From Daldinia sp. FL1419 (lineage: Eukaryota; Ascomycota; Sordariomycetes; Xylariales; Hypoxylaceae): a stretch of 64,000 nt of DNA. Positions 50,825 through 63,300 of the stretch are shown here, one piece after another. The translations under genes were made by a program, and so were the position numbers. The stretch is taken from assembly GCA_025201765.1 (NCBI GenBank), contig MU623385.1, positions 174,318-238,317 on the forward strand. Reading direction: 5' to 3'. The notes below the pieces were generated by a model that saw only the letters and a list, made by a program, of their open reading frames with translations, was not told the origin of the DNA and ran no database searches. Numbering within the stretch: position 1 is the stretch's first letter; each line of letters starts with the position of its first letter.

Positions 50825-50833
50825 ATCAAAGAG

Positions 50834-53800
50834 AGCCAGCCTGCCACATGGCTAGCTACATGTATCCACTCATTTCGCCGTTCCTGCATTAGCCAGGCAA
50901 CCCAAGCAACCCAGCTCAGTCCTTGTACCTTGATACTTACCAGATTAGAATACCAAACCGAATCCGTTGCGTTTTTGGGCCTTCAATCTCGTGGCACCCT
51001 GTCGGAATCTTACTATTGCTATGTAAGGGCATTCCTCTCGAGCCTAGTTTTGAAATCCACCGAGTGGATAGTCGAAGACTTGTATTTTATTTTATTCATT
51101 TATTTCTAGGCTACTAACTAATCAGGGAGCGTTAGAGAGCAGATTAGCCGGCATTCATAGAAATTCGTCATTAGTACCTACGTACGAAATCACGCATTTC
51201 CGACGCTGTGAATAATGAGTACAGGTTGCAGCATTTCACCGTCATGTGACCTCTCTATTAAGCAAACAAACAATGGAGACATAGCACCACCTCCAGAATC
51301 TTCATTCATTCACCCTTGGTACCCTGTTCCTCAGGGACCCGGACAAACAGTTACCTAGCAAGTTACTTTCAGCGTTGGCCGAGTAGGCCGTTGCCACCAT
51401 TGTTCTAGCTTCGAGTCATAGTACTGTAGAGACGGTCAACAGATATTTCCCCCTTTCATAGAAATATTAAAGCTTTCTAATAAAAGAAAAACTTCATTAA
51501 CGCGTCACCGAATCAAAATTTACAGCATCCTTAGCTTACAGGAGAATCTGCAGGAGACCCACGCTCGCTACGGCACTTAACGTCTCCATACGCGGCAGCG
51601 CATCTGGCAAGGTACTAATGGTTCCATCAAGACGGTCTCGTCAGATTCTTATTCTCTGCTACATATTCTGCTATTCCTAAATAGGTGGATTGCTCCCCTT
51701 TCGTAGTGGGCATGGGACAGACCTTTCCCACTCTAATCCGTCTACTCTTGAACGAAACATAAACAGCCTTGTCGAGACTCTACTAGGCTTGAAAGTAAGT
51801 TCGACGGTGGTATGGGTACTCCCGAGGTGTACGGCGGGATCCTCTATCTATCCGGCGCCAACATGGCTAGAACCTCCAAGTCCACTTCATATCACTACTA
51901 TTATTAAGGCCGGGACACCACTTCGAAGGTAATTCTAGGCCGGCTTTAAGAGGTAACCTAAGATAACGTACGAGATATGCACATTAAGATTTTCCTACAA
52001 AGTAACGTTGTTACCGACGTACTGGAGGCTGGGAATTTGATACCATGATGCCGGGTCGTCGATTCGATTAAACATCTCCCTTCAAGTACATATACATATA
52101 AGTAATAGGACCGTTTAACTGCCCGGCTATAGGTCTCCTTGTACCATTCAAAGAAGGGGTCGGTCAACTAAAGGCACTAGAAGCTTTCCACCGAATTTTA
52201 CATACAAGCGGAATATTTCTACTAGTTAGACTCAACTGTAACTTTGGGACTCCCAGGGGTCAAGGTGAGAATCTCCAGTAGAACTTGCTAATGATTCTCT
52301 CGCCTTACCATCCCAGCGCCATGGGCACCTTAGACCCTCAAATGAGGTACGCTATGTGGACCCCTAGGGGACGGGACACATCCGAAATAGCATCATGCTA
52401 CATATCCAGCTTTACGTTTCGAGACCCACGCTGCATGACAGCAATTCTGACCCACTAGATCAACTTCTGAAGACTCTGGCGGCTGGCTATCTCAAACATT
52501 ATCCCGGTCGATTTTTGAGCCATAATCCACTCCTCAGTATCTTACCTGACAGGGATCGAATTTGAAGATGTAGCCATGAAACTTCTTATTGCTTAAAAGG
52601 GATAATTATAACCCCAATACTTGGCATTATATTAGTTAACTACACCTATTTAGGTGCCTACTGTTGAAATCGGAAACCCTCATCCGTAGGAATCCAATAT
52701 ATGGCTCGCAAAGGGTATCCGTCCTAGCGGCAGGATGTGGTCCCGGCAGTTCCAATATTCGTCGGGATTTGGGGAACCTGTCATGTTCGATTCGGACAAG
52801 GATCAAGGACGTTCCCCTGCCTGACCTTGCCCAACAAAACCCGTCGTACCGGGGAAGCTTTCCGTCACGGCGGATTAACCATGCGTTCGCCTTGGATTGA
52901 CGTGCTTGTCAAATTACGGAGGAAAATTTTTTATCCCATGCCAGCCTTCTTTGAGCTTTGACGGGCAGCGAGTATTATTTTCAAAACCCGCACCGACTCC
53001 GAGTACATGAGATTTCGGCAATGCCGTCACCGGCTGCCCTGCTCGAAGCGAAGAGAACTGGCCTCCGGCTGGTCAAAGTCCTATCGGCTACAACCCGCAC
53101 AGGCGGAACGCTAGAATAGAGAAAGGATCAACATAAGTCCTAGACGATATGTACTTCCCGGGATGTCTAAAGAAAGATTTTATGACATGTAAACTTTTCT
53201 TCATGCTATGATATCAGAATATCAAACCCGCGAAGGACTCTTCGTCTTAATTGACTAGCTAAAATACACGAAATATGCAGGGGCTTTCAAATCATTCCAA
53301 AGGATCCAAAGGACTATGCAATTCCGAGAGCCTATCCGAGCGTGAAAACGAGGCGGATAGATATTATTGGTAAGTCTAATGAATTTTGTGGTGTTTTCTT
53401 GACCCTTATTAGCGGATCCTCGCGCATCAACTGGGTCGATCCCCTCGATTGGGTCGACCCTTTTTCCTCTGGACCAAGATACATAGTCAAAGGTCTTTAC
53501 AGGGCCAGCCGCTCCGCCGGTCCCCGTCTTACCTATTAAGATGATTATATGACTCGTGTAGTTGAATACCTACATATCAAATAAAAATAGGGGTGAGTAA
53601 GCTCGGCTCTACTTTTGCGGGCAAGCGGGTTTAGGGGGGCTCGAGCTTCATTGCCGTGGGCAAATTTTGGTAAAAGGATCCTATCACCTAGCCAACCTGT
53701 CGTCTTTCTAGTTTCCGCGGTCTTATTTGTTCCAGGAGCTCGGCGCCTTTTTGGCCGCTTGTCTTGCCTGTGCCACTCGGTAGATGCAATAATCTCATTA

Positions 53801-55305
53801 CTTTTTTGGAACCGTGCCGTACATGTGGGTAGATAGTTCACCAGGATAGCGGGACGCAATAATACAGTATACCTACCTAGGTAGTATCAAAGCTTTTTTT
53901 TTTTTCTCCTTAAACGATGGCTTTTCCCATGGGCTCGGTCTACACACAGAAGATGGTCCTATGTATTATCACCGCTATTAAGTTTCGACACATGCACGTA
54001 ATAACTCGGTGGTAAATTAGTTCTAGCTGTTGCGGAGGCCTTTCTTCCTTTCTCCCTACGTGGTATTCTAGCAGGGGTGGCCTACTTGAAACGGCTATTG
54101 TTGGATTTGGACGACGATACTGCTCACTAGGAGGCATGTACCGGTTACGAACCCAAGACATAACCGAACATGTTTCTTTAGGATATGGCTTCATCGGTAT
54201 GAAACCATTTACATTTACGAAGTGTACATCGTCGTACGTTTACCTATCCATGTGAGAAGCAGGCGGTTCTAAAGATAGGGGGCTAAGCCTAGAATCAGGG
54301 GCGTACCACAGGCGAGTGCGTAATGACAACGACAACTTGGAACTTGGAACATGGCATCAACCAAATCGAGGACAACGACGACGAGATGGTAATTCCGGAG
54401 CAACTCGAGCCCAATCAAGGAAAGTTGGGCTTTCTCGTTTCTGAACAATTCATCGATTACGTTGGCCGTTTCCGAGCCTCCCGTCGTGTGACCTCGACGC
54501 CGAAGTTGGGGATGGAGGCTATATCTTAGAGCAGATTGGCCTCCAAGAATATCCAGGTGATCTATTACTCATAGGATATTATATCTCGAAGAAGGGGGAA
54601 ATAAAGTGGTGACTTATTTCTATTGGTAGCCCCATATGCAATCTGGTTTTTATCTTGACATGTTTTATTATAGATGATGCAGAGTAGTGCGTAGTAGTGG
54701 TAGTGACGTACGAAGTTGCTAAAAGTTTGTAGGTTCCATGTTAAAAAAGTTGTAAGCGCGCGGGTGTAGATATAGCTGAGCCACTGTGACGATGAATTCT
54801 ACAGGCTGTCGTCGCGTACCGCGTTTTTCGTACAATACCTAGAACACTAAAATTTATAGAGGTAAGGCAGCTAAAAGTCAGGTGTCATTTAGGTGTCATT
54901 TAGGTGCCATTTAGGTGCCATTTACATAGGTGCTAGGTACCTATTCAAGGTGGTTTTAGGTGTTTAGGTAGGTGCTTCCGAGATGCCGTCCCTCCATTCT
55001 AAGCCACAGTTGAAGCCTCAAAAAGATGCCCCACCACACCTCCCCCAGAAGCTTGCAGCTTGTCCACCGGCAGAAAGCAACGTCAATCCTCGGGGCCCCC
55101 ACCATTCGCCTCCATCTCTCTCCCAACTTCCACCGACCCCGTACTAGACCAAGAGCCTCAATCCACAAACGATCTAGGCTCTCTCTATGTACACGTAGCA
55201 GTAGGCAGATACGGGCTACTCTTCCTGATTTAGGCATCAAGAGCTATAGGACTTTTTCTTGCATCAAGTTGGGCAGCCCTCGTCTGCTAGGAAGCACCAG
55301 CCAGC
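50834..55305. other. gene-poor region, segment 5
   Basis: About 4.5 kb up to the ARPC5 start. No supportable gene. A short frame at 54323-54529 is uncertain. GGTA/TACC motif at 53871-53884, and four 11-bp repeats at 54881-54924. The last 400 bp should hold the ARPC5 promoter and 5' UTR. Confidence 0.45.
54881..54924. repeat. four tandem 11-bp repeats
   Basis: Unit GGTGYCATTTA repeated four times exactly in register (two with T, two with C), about 380 bp upstream of the ARPC5 start codon. The 11-bp period is close to one helix turn. Confidence 0.65.
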
Positions 55306-56075
55306 ATGTCTATCATTCAGCAGCACACCTCGGCCTCGCTCGGCGACGCCTGGCGAACCATCAACATCGACGCCTTAGACCCCGACTCCTCGCAGAATTT
55401 CGATACTTCCACCCTGCACCCGCCACTCCCCGAGATCAGCGAGGCCGACGTCCGGCAGCTCAACAGCCAAATACGCCAGCTACTTCGCGGCGGCGACGCC
55501 GAAGGTGCCCTAAGAGGCAGCCTCGAGAGCCCGGTGTATAATGGCAGTGATTCAGCTAAGGTAGGCTATAGCCTTGGACAGCCCAACGAAAAACAGAGCT
55601 TGGGGTGGCTTGGAATAAGGAGAACACGGGTGCTGATCACAAGGCTTTGGTATAGGATGCACACCTACAGACCGTAGTAGAGGTCTTGCAGTCGATTAAG
55701 GCGAGCGAGATGACACCGATGCTACAGCGAATCTACGGTTCCGAAGGTGGAAGCGAACTATTAGACGTATTAATGAAGTACCTGTATGGCCCCTTAACCC
55801 CTATAATTGAAATCATTAGCACCGATAGTCTAACCCCTATATTTAGATACAAGGGTATGTCGGGAGGAGCATCGGCGAGCACGGGACCACGAACGGCAGC
55901 GCGGACCTTGACACCGCAGCCCACGGGATTCAGCCAGATCGGCTCGAGGCCCGGAGTTACGAACGAGTCTACGGGTACGGCCATGAGCGTGCTGCTAAGT
56001 TGGCACGAGAAGGTTGTCGACGTTGCGGGCCTGGGTAGCATAGAGCGATGTATGACAGACTGGCGTAAGGTCTAG
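55306..56075 (+). CDS. ARPC5: Arp2/3 complex subunit ARPC5 (p16-Arc)
   Basis: Smallest structural subunit of the Arp2/3 complex that nucleates branched actin at endocytic sites and hyphal tips. Exons 55306-55560, 55656-55783, 55847-56075, 203 aa. Family blocks: WRTINIDALDPDS near the N-terminus, GDAEGALRGSLESP, then AHLQTVVEVLQSIKASEM across the first splice, GGSELLDVLMKYLYKGMS across the second, and LLSWHEKVVDVAGLGSIERCMTDWR at the end. The first intron (95 nt) starts GTAGGC and ends TATAG; the second (63 nt) has a CTAAC branch. A Ser/Thr-rich insert of about 45 residues after the KGM motif makes it longer than animal ARPC5 (about 150), which is normal for mould homologues. Start ATG 55306. 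Confidence 0.94.
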
Positions 56076-56800
56076 AGCCAAACTGCTGCTATTAGAAATG
56101 GGATCACGACTTTTATATAACAATCTTCTTATCAGCCTCATGTAATTACAAAATGCCCTCATCTGGTACGTCGTTTTAGGTATATACCTCGGGTACCTCG
56201 TTATTTACGCGGTTGCCTACCTACCTTATTTCAATGCAGTTAGGGTCTTTATTACTATGATATTGAATGTTCAAGTCCAATTCATCACACCAAGTAGGCA
56301 CATGACGTATGCGTACTGCATGAAGACTCGCCTTCCTGCTCTTACGCGTCCCAATATGAAAGGTACCTAGGTTACGTATCTTCGGCAAGATCAAACAACG
56401 TTATGAGGCAGGTGCCATATTGTTCTAGGTAGCCGCCTACCCGAGATCCTAATGGGAATAACACTCGTCGAAGCTTCCTTCTACATATCTTTTTATCTTC
56501 TCTTTTTTTTTTTTTTTCTTTTTTTTCCTTTTTTTCCTCGTCTCCTAACCTCCCATATTTCTCTCGTCTTCTTCCATTTATTCGAATCAACATCTAGACA
56601 ACTTTCAAAACAACACAACTACCTCCTAACCTAACTCCAACTCCAAGTCCAACAGATCCCTGGCTACCTAATCGAGAATATACATTATTATATCCTGGGT
56701 TATTACGTTCATCCCTTAACCCTTTGGAGTTATCTCGCCCTCTCTAAGCAAACTATCGTTTTGGCTTCTTTCAACCCCCTTTAGCATATATATCAGCATC
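56076..56800. other. intergenic, promoter of the zinc-finger gene
   Basis: About 0.7 kb. A long pyrimidine tract at 56480-56570, common in fungal promoters, precedes the zinc-finger ATG. GGTA/TACC motif at 56361-56373. No gene seen. Confidence 0.5.
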
Positions 56801-58819
56801 ATGTCTCCCCCAACGGGCGCCGTAGCAATGCAAGAATGCACGACTTGTAGTCGAAAATTTCCAACCTGGCAGGACATCCAGCAGCATTGGAAACAGGATT
56901 ATGTCCACCTAAAGGGGCATCGATATTGCGGGATCTGCAACAACTAGTGGCCTGATGCAGCTAGATTTGCAATGCATCTGAGGGACTGGCATAACTTTTG
57001 TTTTATATGCAAACATGATTTCCCCCGCAATGACCCGGGTCTCTTTATTCATATCAGAGAGCATGGAACCTGTCCGGTTCAGGGGTGTGGCAAGACCTTT
57101 GAATGGTATCAGCTGGACGACCACTTACACCATGTCCATCAGTATTGTCGGCAATGTAAAACAACTTTTACATCCCAGGAAAAGCTACGAGACCACAAGA
57201 AAACGAACACCAACCACTTCTAGTGCAGTATATGTGGTATCGAGTTCTTATTCATGGCTGAACTACAGTATCATAACGAGTCAACCCATTTCTTCTGCAA
57301 AAAGTGTAAGACCGGGTTCTTTACGGCCCAGGCACGAAGGCAACACCTCGCCAGCAGCAATAACCACCACTTCTGCGAGGAGTGCTCACGAGAGTTCTTA
57401 AACCCTGGCGAGTTAATGAAACATTACCTCACTCCCGCGACTTGGGCTTCTGGAATAACGCATTACTACTGTCAACCATGCTACTCGAACTTTTCCAGCC
57501 AAGAAGATCTTAGGAATCATTACCTCTCATCCAAAGCTCACAGGTACTGTTACCAATGTGATAGCCACTTTCCAACAACGGCAATACTATTTCAGCATCT
57601 AGCGCAAATCCACAACGTGCGTAATTGTTGTCAACAATGCGGCGCGTTGTTTTTGAACAAAATCGCTCTTGATATGCATTTTCAAAATAAGCACAGCTAT
57701 TGCGAGATTTGCGATCGACATTTCGAGACATTCAGAGATTTGTGTTCCCATAAGCAACAGGAAAAACCGAACCATGCCTGCTCGGGGCGCGGTGGAGAAT
57801 ATACGGATGACAAGACATTGGCACTACATCAACGGACGAAGCATCCTTATTGCAATGTATGTGCCGAAGTATTCTACTCTCTTGATGACCTTCACGAACA
57901 TAATCGTCTTAACCATACACGCCAACGCTGCCGTATATGCTTGAAGTATTCCCTTAACGCCAAATTCTTGAATGAACACATGAGGATGGTTCATTATTGG
58001 TGCTGGCGGTGTGGTATGGTTTTTGCGACGATCTCTTCCTTTACTACCCACAAGGCGGAGAGCGACCGGCATCATGTCTGTCGTCTCTGTCTGATTGACT
58101 ATGAAAGTGAAAAAGACCTTAATACACATCTGTGTAGTAAAGGCTTTTTTATTACCGCTAGATATGGTAATGCTAAAGGAGAAACAAACGAAGGGAAAAC
58201 CTCAGTCCATAAGCGACCAATCGAGTTGCCCATACACAACACACCCAAGATCGAAAAGGTTAAAGACGAGACTGTGAACGAGCGGCTAAAGAGCGAAGGG
58301 CCCAAAGTTGAAGAGCCCGATGACGAACAGTCCGCGATAAGTGAATCTAAGAAGCAACAATTGGAGAGTGAAGATGAGATAGATGATGGTTCTCAATCAA
58401 GTAAGGTGAGATAATTTAAACTCGTGAGACTACGATACTGTTGCCTAAGTTTATACATTTGCTGATACTGCCGTTAGGATTCGTCGATGGGTGGTAGGAC
58501 GGTGTGTCCGGATTGCCTCAAGATGCTACCCTCAACACTCGCAATGATCAATCATTGCGAAGAAGGCGATTGCTGGGAAGAACTTTACCGCATCTTACGT
58601 CGTGAAGATAGAAGCAGATGGTTTACAACTAACTCAACTCAAAATACGTCATCTCGCCTTGCGGAGCGTTTCCGATGCCCCCAGCCGTCCTGTGACGAGG
58701 TATTCGTTAAATTCAGTGGTCTTATACACCATCTTGGAGTCGCTGAATGCGGTGTTTGGTTGGAAGAGCAGGGAGGGGACGGGCTTGATTGTCTAAAAAG
58801 ATATTTGCCTGAATGTTAA
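56801..58819 (+). CDS. multi-C2H2 zinc-finger protein, reading frame interrupted by two in-frame TAG codons
   Basis: One frame runs from ATG 56801 through 58405, joins via a 72-nt intron (58406-58477, GTGAGA donor, CTGAT branch, TTAG acceptor) to 58478-58819: 649 codons. It encodes about a dozen C-x2-C...H fingers spaced 25-30 residues apart (for example CTTCSRKF, CFICKHDF, CKKCKTGF, CEECSREF, CEICDRHF, CNVCAEVF, CWRCGMVF), then an acidic linker and a last pair including CPDCLKMLP. Likely a nucleic-acid-binding protein; target unknown. Codon 49 (56945-56947) and codon 141 (57221-57223) are TAG. The second sits where this protein elsewhere has W (HYWCWRCG), directly before a finger. No frameshift or lost splice site occurs over 2 kb. 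Either a young pseudogene (CAG to TAG, the RIP direction), a gene whose real start is the ATG at 57254, or a gene recoded by RNA editing. Confidence 0.75.
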
Positions 58820-59104
58820 TGAAGTCTCGATTACTAAAGCGGTTCGTTCCTGAATGTATCAGCGATAGCATTGCTAGTATAGAAAGCCCAATTTTATTAT
58901 ATATTGCTGCGTATAAGGAGATGTTTAGTGAAGGAGTATTCATATATAAGAATCTTCTCAATTTATATAGTATCTCAGTGTCAAGAACCGTGTAAAGTAG
59001 ACGTAGACACAGACACATATATTTGCCAATAATTAATAATAGGCCACTATAGATCGCAGGGCCTAATGCAAGAGAGACATGTGTGATGCCATTTCGAGAT
59101 ATTT
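58820..59104. other. convergent intergenic, no gene seen
   Basis: About 285 nt of AT-rich sequence holding the 3' ends of the zinc-finger gene (+) and NDUFAF5 (-). Confidence 0.5.
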
Positions 59105-60264
59105 CTATTTTTTCTCAAAAACATCCTTTAAACTAATCTCTCCACTGCCTCGGGGCAACGGCTGGCGTTGATCTTTTGATTCTTTCCACCCGATCATATA
59201 AATTATCCGGAAAGTAGCAGGTATGGACCCATCCTCATTACCATGTAGCTCTCGATAGATAGCGTCGTTAGCCAGGAGTACGTCCCGCTGGATACCGCCC
59301 ATCTCGCGGCCGAGGACGGCGTTGCTCTCGCCCATAGCTTGGATATCTTGCATGAGCGCAAACGTGTCCGGATAGTCCACGATGATGTCGTCGACGTCGA
59401 CGGTTAACATCTTGAAGCCGGCTCGTTGTAGTAGGCCGCCTACGTCACGCACGTCGGCTAGAGGCGAGACGTGCGGGGAGATGCCCCCGCGGCGCTCTTG
59501 CTCGGCTAACTGCAGCGACGTGCGCAGCTCGTAGAGGGTGTCGCCGCCGAACATGGCGCCTACGAAGGCGCAGTCCGGCTTTAGGATGTTGTTGATCTGC
59601 GCCAGGACGCCCGGCAGGTCGTTGACCCAATGCATGCTCAGCGAGCTTAGTACCAAGTCGAAGGTGTTGGCTTCGAAAGGTAGGGTTTCCTCGTCGGACA
59701 GGACCTGCCGGGTCATGTTGATTTCCGAGTTGAAGGGCTGGTCGGCGTCCCGGTACAGCAAGGACTGGGACGAGTCGACGGCAAGCAGGTGGCCGATGCG
59801 GGAGGCGAGGGGCTCGGCGACGGGGGCTTCGGGGTTGGGGTCCGGGTTGGGCCGGGTGAGGGCGCGCGCGATGTTGCAGGAGTTTGCGCCGAGGTCGAGG
59901 ACCTCGGGGTAGCTGCGTTTGATGTCCTGCGGGTTTTCTGCATTAGAATCCCTACGGGGGGAGAGAGGAACGTTTGCGTAGGAGAAGGAGAGCGCACCAG
60001 CAGTCTATCGCACAGTCGGACGGCCACTTCGTCTTTCAGATAGTCGGCCACTCGACTGTTCTCGACGTTGGCGGCCGCGCGCTCCTTTTGCAGCCATTTC
60101 GTGCGGCGGTTGAAGACTTGGTGGGCGAGTGGTGCTGCGGCTTGGATGGCGTAGAAACGCCGAGGTATGAAGCTTCTCGACGATGCTTCTATTGTTGCTG
60201 CTACTGCTGCTACCTTGGAAACCCTTGGCAATGGTAGTGTTGACCTCCAGAGACCGCAATTCAT
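59105..60264 (-). CDS. NDUFAF5: NDUFAF5-type mitochondrial methyltransferase/hydroxylase, complex I assembly
   Basis: Class I SAM-binding protein of the mitochondrial matrix; the animal homologue hydroxylates an arginine of NDUFS7 during early complex I assembly. Exons 59998-60264 and 59105-59926 on the minus strand, 362 aa. The first about 40 residues are basic and hydroxylated with no acids (RSFIPRRFYA), a typical presequence. FNRRTKWLQKERAA is the family's N-terminal signature. The 71-nt intron (59927-59997) joins LCDRLL to DIKRSYPEVLDLGANSCN, motif I of the SAM site at about residues 99-107. LPFEANTFDLVLSSLSMHWVNDLPG and GGDTLYELR are further family blocks. C-terminus ends ISLKDVFEKK. The intron acceptor has competitors at 59935-59945, but only CAG at 59927 keeps frame and homology. 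ATG 60264 lies under 100 bp from the AT-rich block. Confidence 0.94.
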
Positions 60265-60360
60265 GGTCAATTGGAGGTTATTTCACATCCTGAAATTTGA
60301 AGCTTTGAGCGGAGCTTTGAGAGGAATTATTGGCTCTCTGACGTCGAAGAAGCTTTAACA

Positions 60361-63300
60361 AGAGGGCACCCCTGTGGGGCACCACAATAGCCCGACTTTA
60401 GTAAAAATTATATAAGCTTATAAAATACGTATTATATTAAATTGGGGTATTGTGATTACGTAATTGAAACTACTTTATAAGATTTTATTAGCCTTTATAG
60501 AATTAAACCGTTTAGGTTTCCACAATTTTTTTAGATATAAATAAATCTTTAAAAGTTATTTTTCTTATTTAATTAGTAAAAGTTTATTATGGTTTTTTAA
60601 TAATTACCTTTATAGAATCTTTGTACAATAATATATAGTTTTAATTCTTTTCTTGAATAAGATTTTCTATAGTACGTTACTATTTGTAAGTAATTACATA
60701 TATTTGTTCCTTTATATAATCATTCTATTACACTCCTCAGGATATAGTTACTTTACATACTTTAACTCATACAACCTTTAACTTATTATGGGTTAATTAA
60801 AGTGTAAGGTATATTTTGCAAGAACTATTAAAGTTCCTGTTTAATATATAGGCCTTCAATAATTAATTTTTATTTAATCAAATCAAACTTTTTTAATATT
60901 ACCTTTTATATAATTTCTTACAATAATATACAATTTTTATCTTTAATATAATATATCATCTTAAATGCTAATTACCATTATTAATAATTACTTTTATTAA
61001 TTATTTATTTAATTACTTTAATAGTTTTTTTAGGATATAATCACCTTACATCTAAGTAATTATTAAAACTCCTATTCTTTTAAAATTCTTATTTAATATA
61101 TAAACCCTTAAGAGTTAATTCCTATCTAATTAAGCCAAATTCTTAATTATTAATTTATTTAACTTTTTTTATAACTTCTTATGAAAATTTACAACTTCCT
61201 TATCTCTTATTGAATATATCATCTATTTTATCTCTTAAACATTAGTTACCATTGCCAGCAATTACTTCTATTAACTTTTTATTTAATTACTTTAATACCT
61301 TCTTTAAAATATAATTACTTTATATCTTTTATTTTATTGGAACCTATTAACTTATTTAAAAACAACCTCTCTTAAAATTTCTATCAATTTTTTCTAAATA
61401 TATTTATAACCTTATCTCCAATTAAATATATTATCTATTTTATCTTTTAAATGTTAATAATCACCTATATTAATTAACTTTTTATTTAATTATTTAAATG
61501 TTTTTTTAAAGATATAATTATTTTATATTTAAGTAATTATTAAAATTCCTATTTAATATATAAGTCTTTAAGAGTTATTTTTCTTATTTGATCAGATTAA
61601 GTTCTTAAATATATAATTTTTAGTTTTTTTATAAAATTTTATATAAAATATATACTTTTTAATCTTTTTATTAAATATAATTTCTTTAAAATATATTATT
61701 ATTATTAAATAATTATTTTTATTAATTTTTTTATTTAATTATTTTAATATCTTCTTTAAAATATAATTATTTTATATTTTTTATTTTATTTATATTAAAT
61801 AGGAACTTTAATAATTCTTATAAGATATATTTTATATTTTAATTAATTTATAATAAATTAAAAGTTATATAAATTTGAAGATATAAGGTAATTATATTTT
61901 AAAGAGGGGAATAAGTTAATTAAATAAAAAAATAAATATAAGTAATTGTTTGCCAATGGTAACGCATTATAAAAAAATATCTTCAAAGAAAAAACTAAAA
62001 CTGTATATTTTTGTATAAAGATTTTATGGAGAATGATGGTTATATGACTTATGTCTTCAGTCTGGCATACGACCCCTAAGAAGTACTTATGTATCTATTA
62101 TTATATAAGGATAGATTTCCCACTTATCTTTTTTAAATAATTTTTTTTTTTTATAATTATAATATATTAATTTTATCTTTATTATTATTTATTTTATTAT
62201 TATTTTATTTTTATTATATATATATATTTATTAATATTAATTAATATTATTAAATAATTAATAATATAAATTAATAAAATTAAAAGAATTATTATTATAA
62301 TAATTTAGAAACCTTCATTATAATAATATAAACAATATTAATATCACATTTCTAATCACCTTTATAATAAATAATTATTATTTAATATTATTTAACTTTC
62401 AAAATACATACCTTCCTAAATTATTATTTCTATTATTACATTTATTTTTAATATTTATTTTTATAATATTTTAATTAAAAAATTTAATATAAATATAAAA
62501 TTATATTTTATTTAATAATATAAATATTATTTAAATAAAAAATATAAATATATTTTATAAATTAATAAAATATTTATTTTTTTAAAATATAATATTTATT
62601 AATTAATTTAATTATAAAGTTATAAAATAGATAGATATTATTTTTATAATTATAATCCCTAAATAAAAAATAATTTGGGTATTATGGGTAATAAGAAATT
62701 TTAAAATTATAAATTTAAATTATTTATATATATATATATTTAATAAAATATTAATTAAATATAAAAAATATTTTAAAAGATTTATTATAAATAATTTTAC
62801 TAATATATTAAAATTAATTAAAATTATTTTATAAATAATATTAATATAAAAAAATATTTATATAAAAAAATTAAATATTAATTATATAAAAATATTTAAT
62901 AATTTTATATTTATAAATAAATTATTATAATAGAATTTAAACAAATTAAAAATTGCAAAATTTAAATGGCTTAATATATTAATATAAAAAATATTAATAA
63001 TTAATATTAAAAAAAATTAATATATTTTAATATAAAATTAATTATTTAAATAATAATATTTATATAATAATAATAATTAATAATTTATAACCTATAAATA
63101 TTTATTTATTAAATTATATAAACAAAATAACCAAATATTATTTTTTATAATTTTCTTTACCTTATATAATATATATTTTTTACTTTATAACTATTATTAT
63201 TTAACTCCTTTTTTATTTTTAATATTTTACTAATAATTTAAATAAAATTTATTTTATAATCCTTTCTTCCTTAATCACAATTCTATTATATTAATTATTA

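Noticed and set aside
54323..54529. Short acidic plus-strand frame, 68 codons
   Set aside because: ATG-started and unbroken, but too short, no motif, and no splice partner found; cannot be separated from chance.
62030..62110. Normal-composition island in the AT block as a possible 5S rRNA or tRNA
   Set aside because: GCATACGACC resembles the 5' end of 5S rRNA, but the following sequence does not match and no tRNA arms form.
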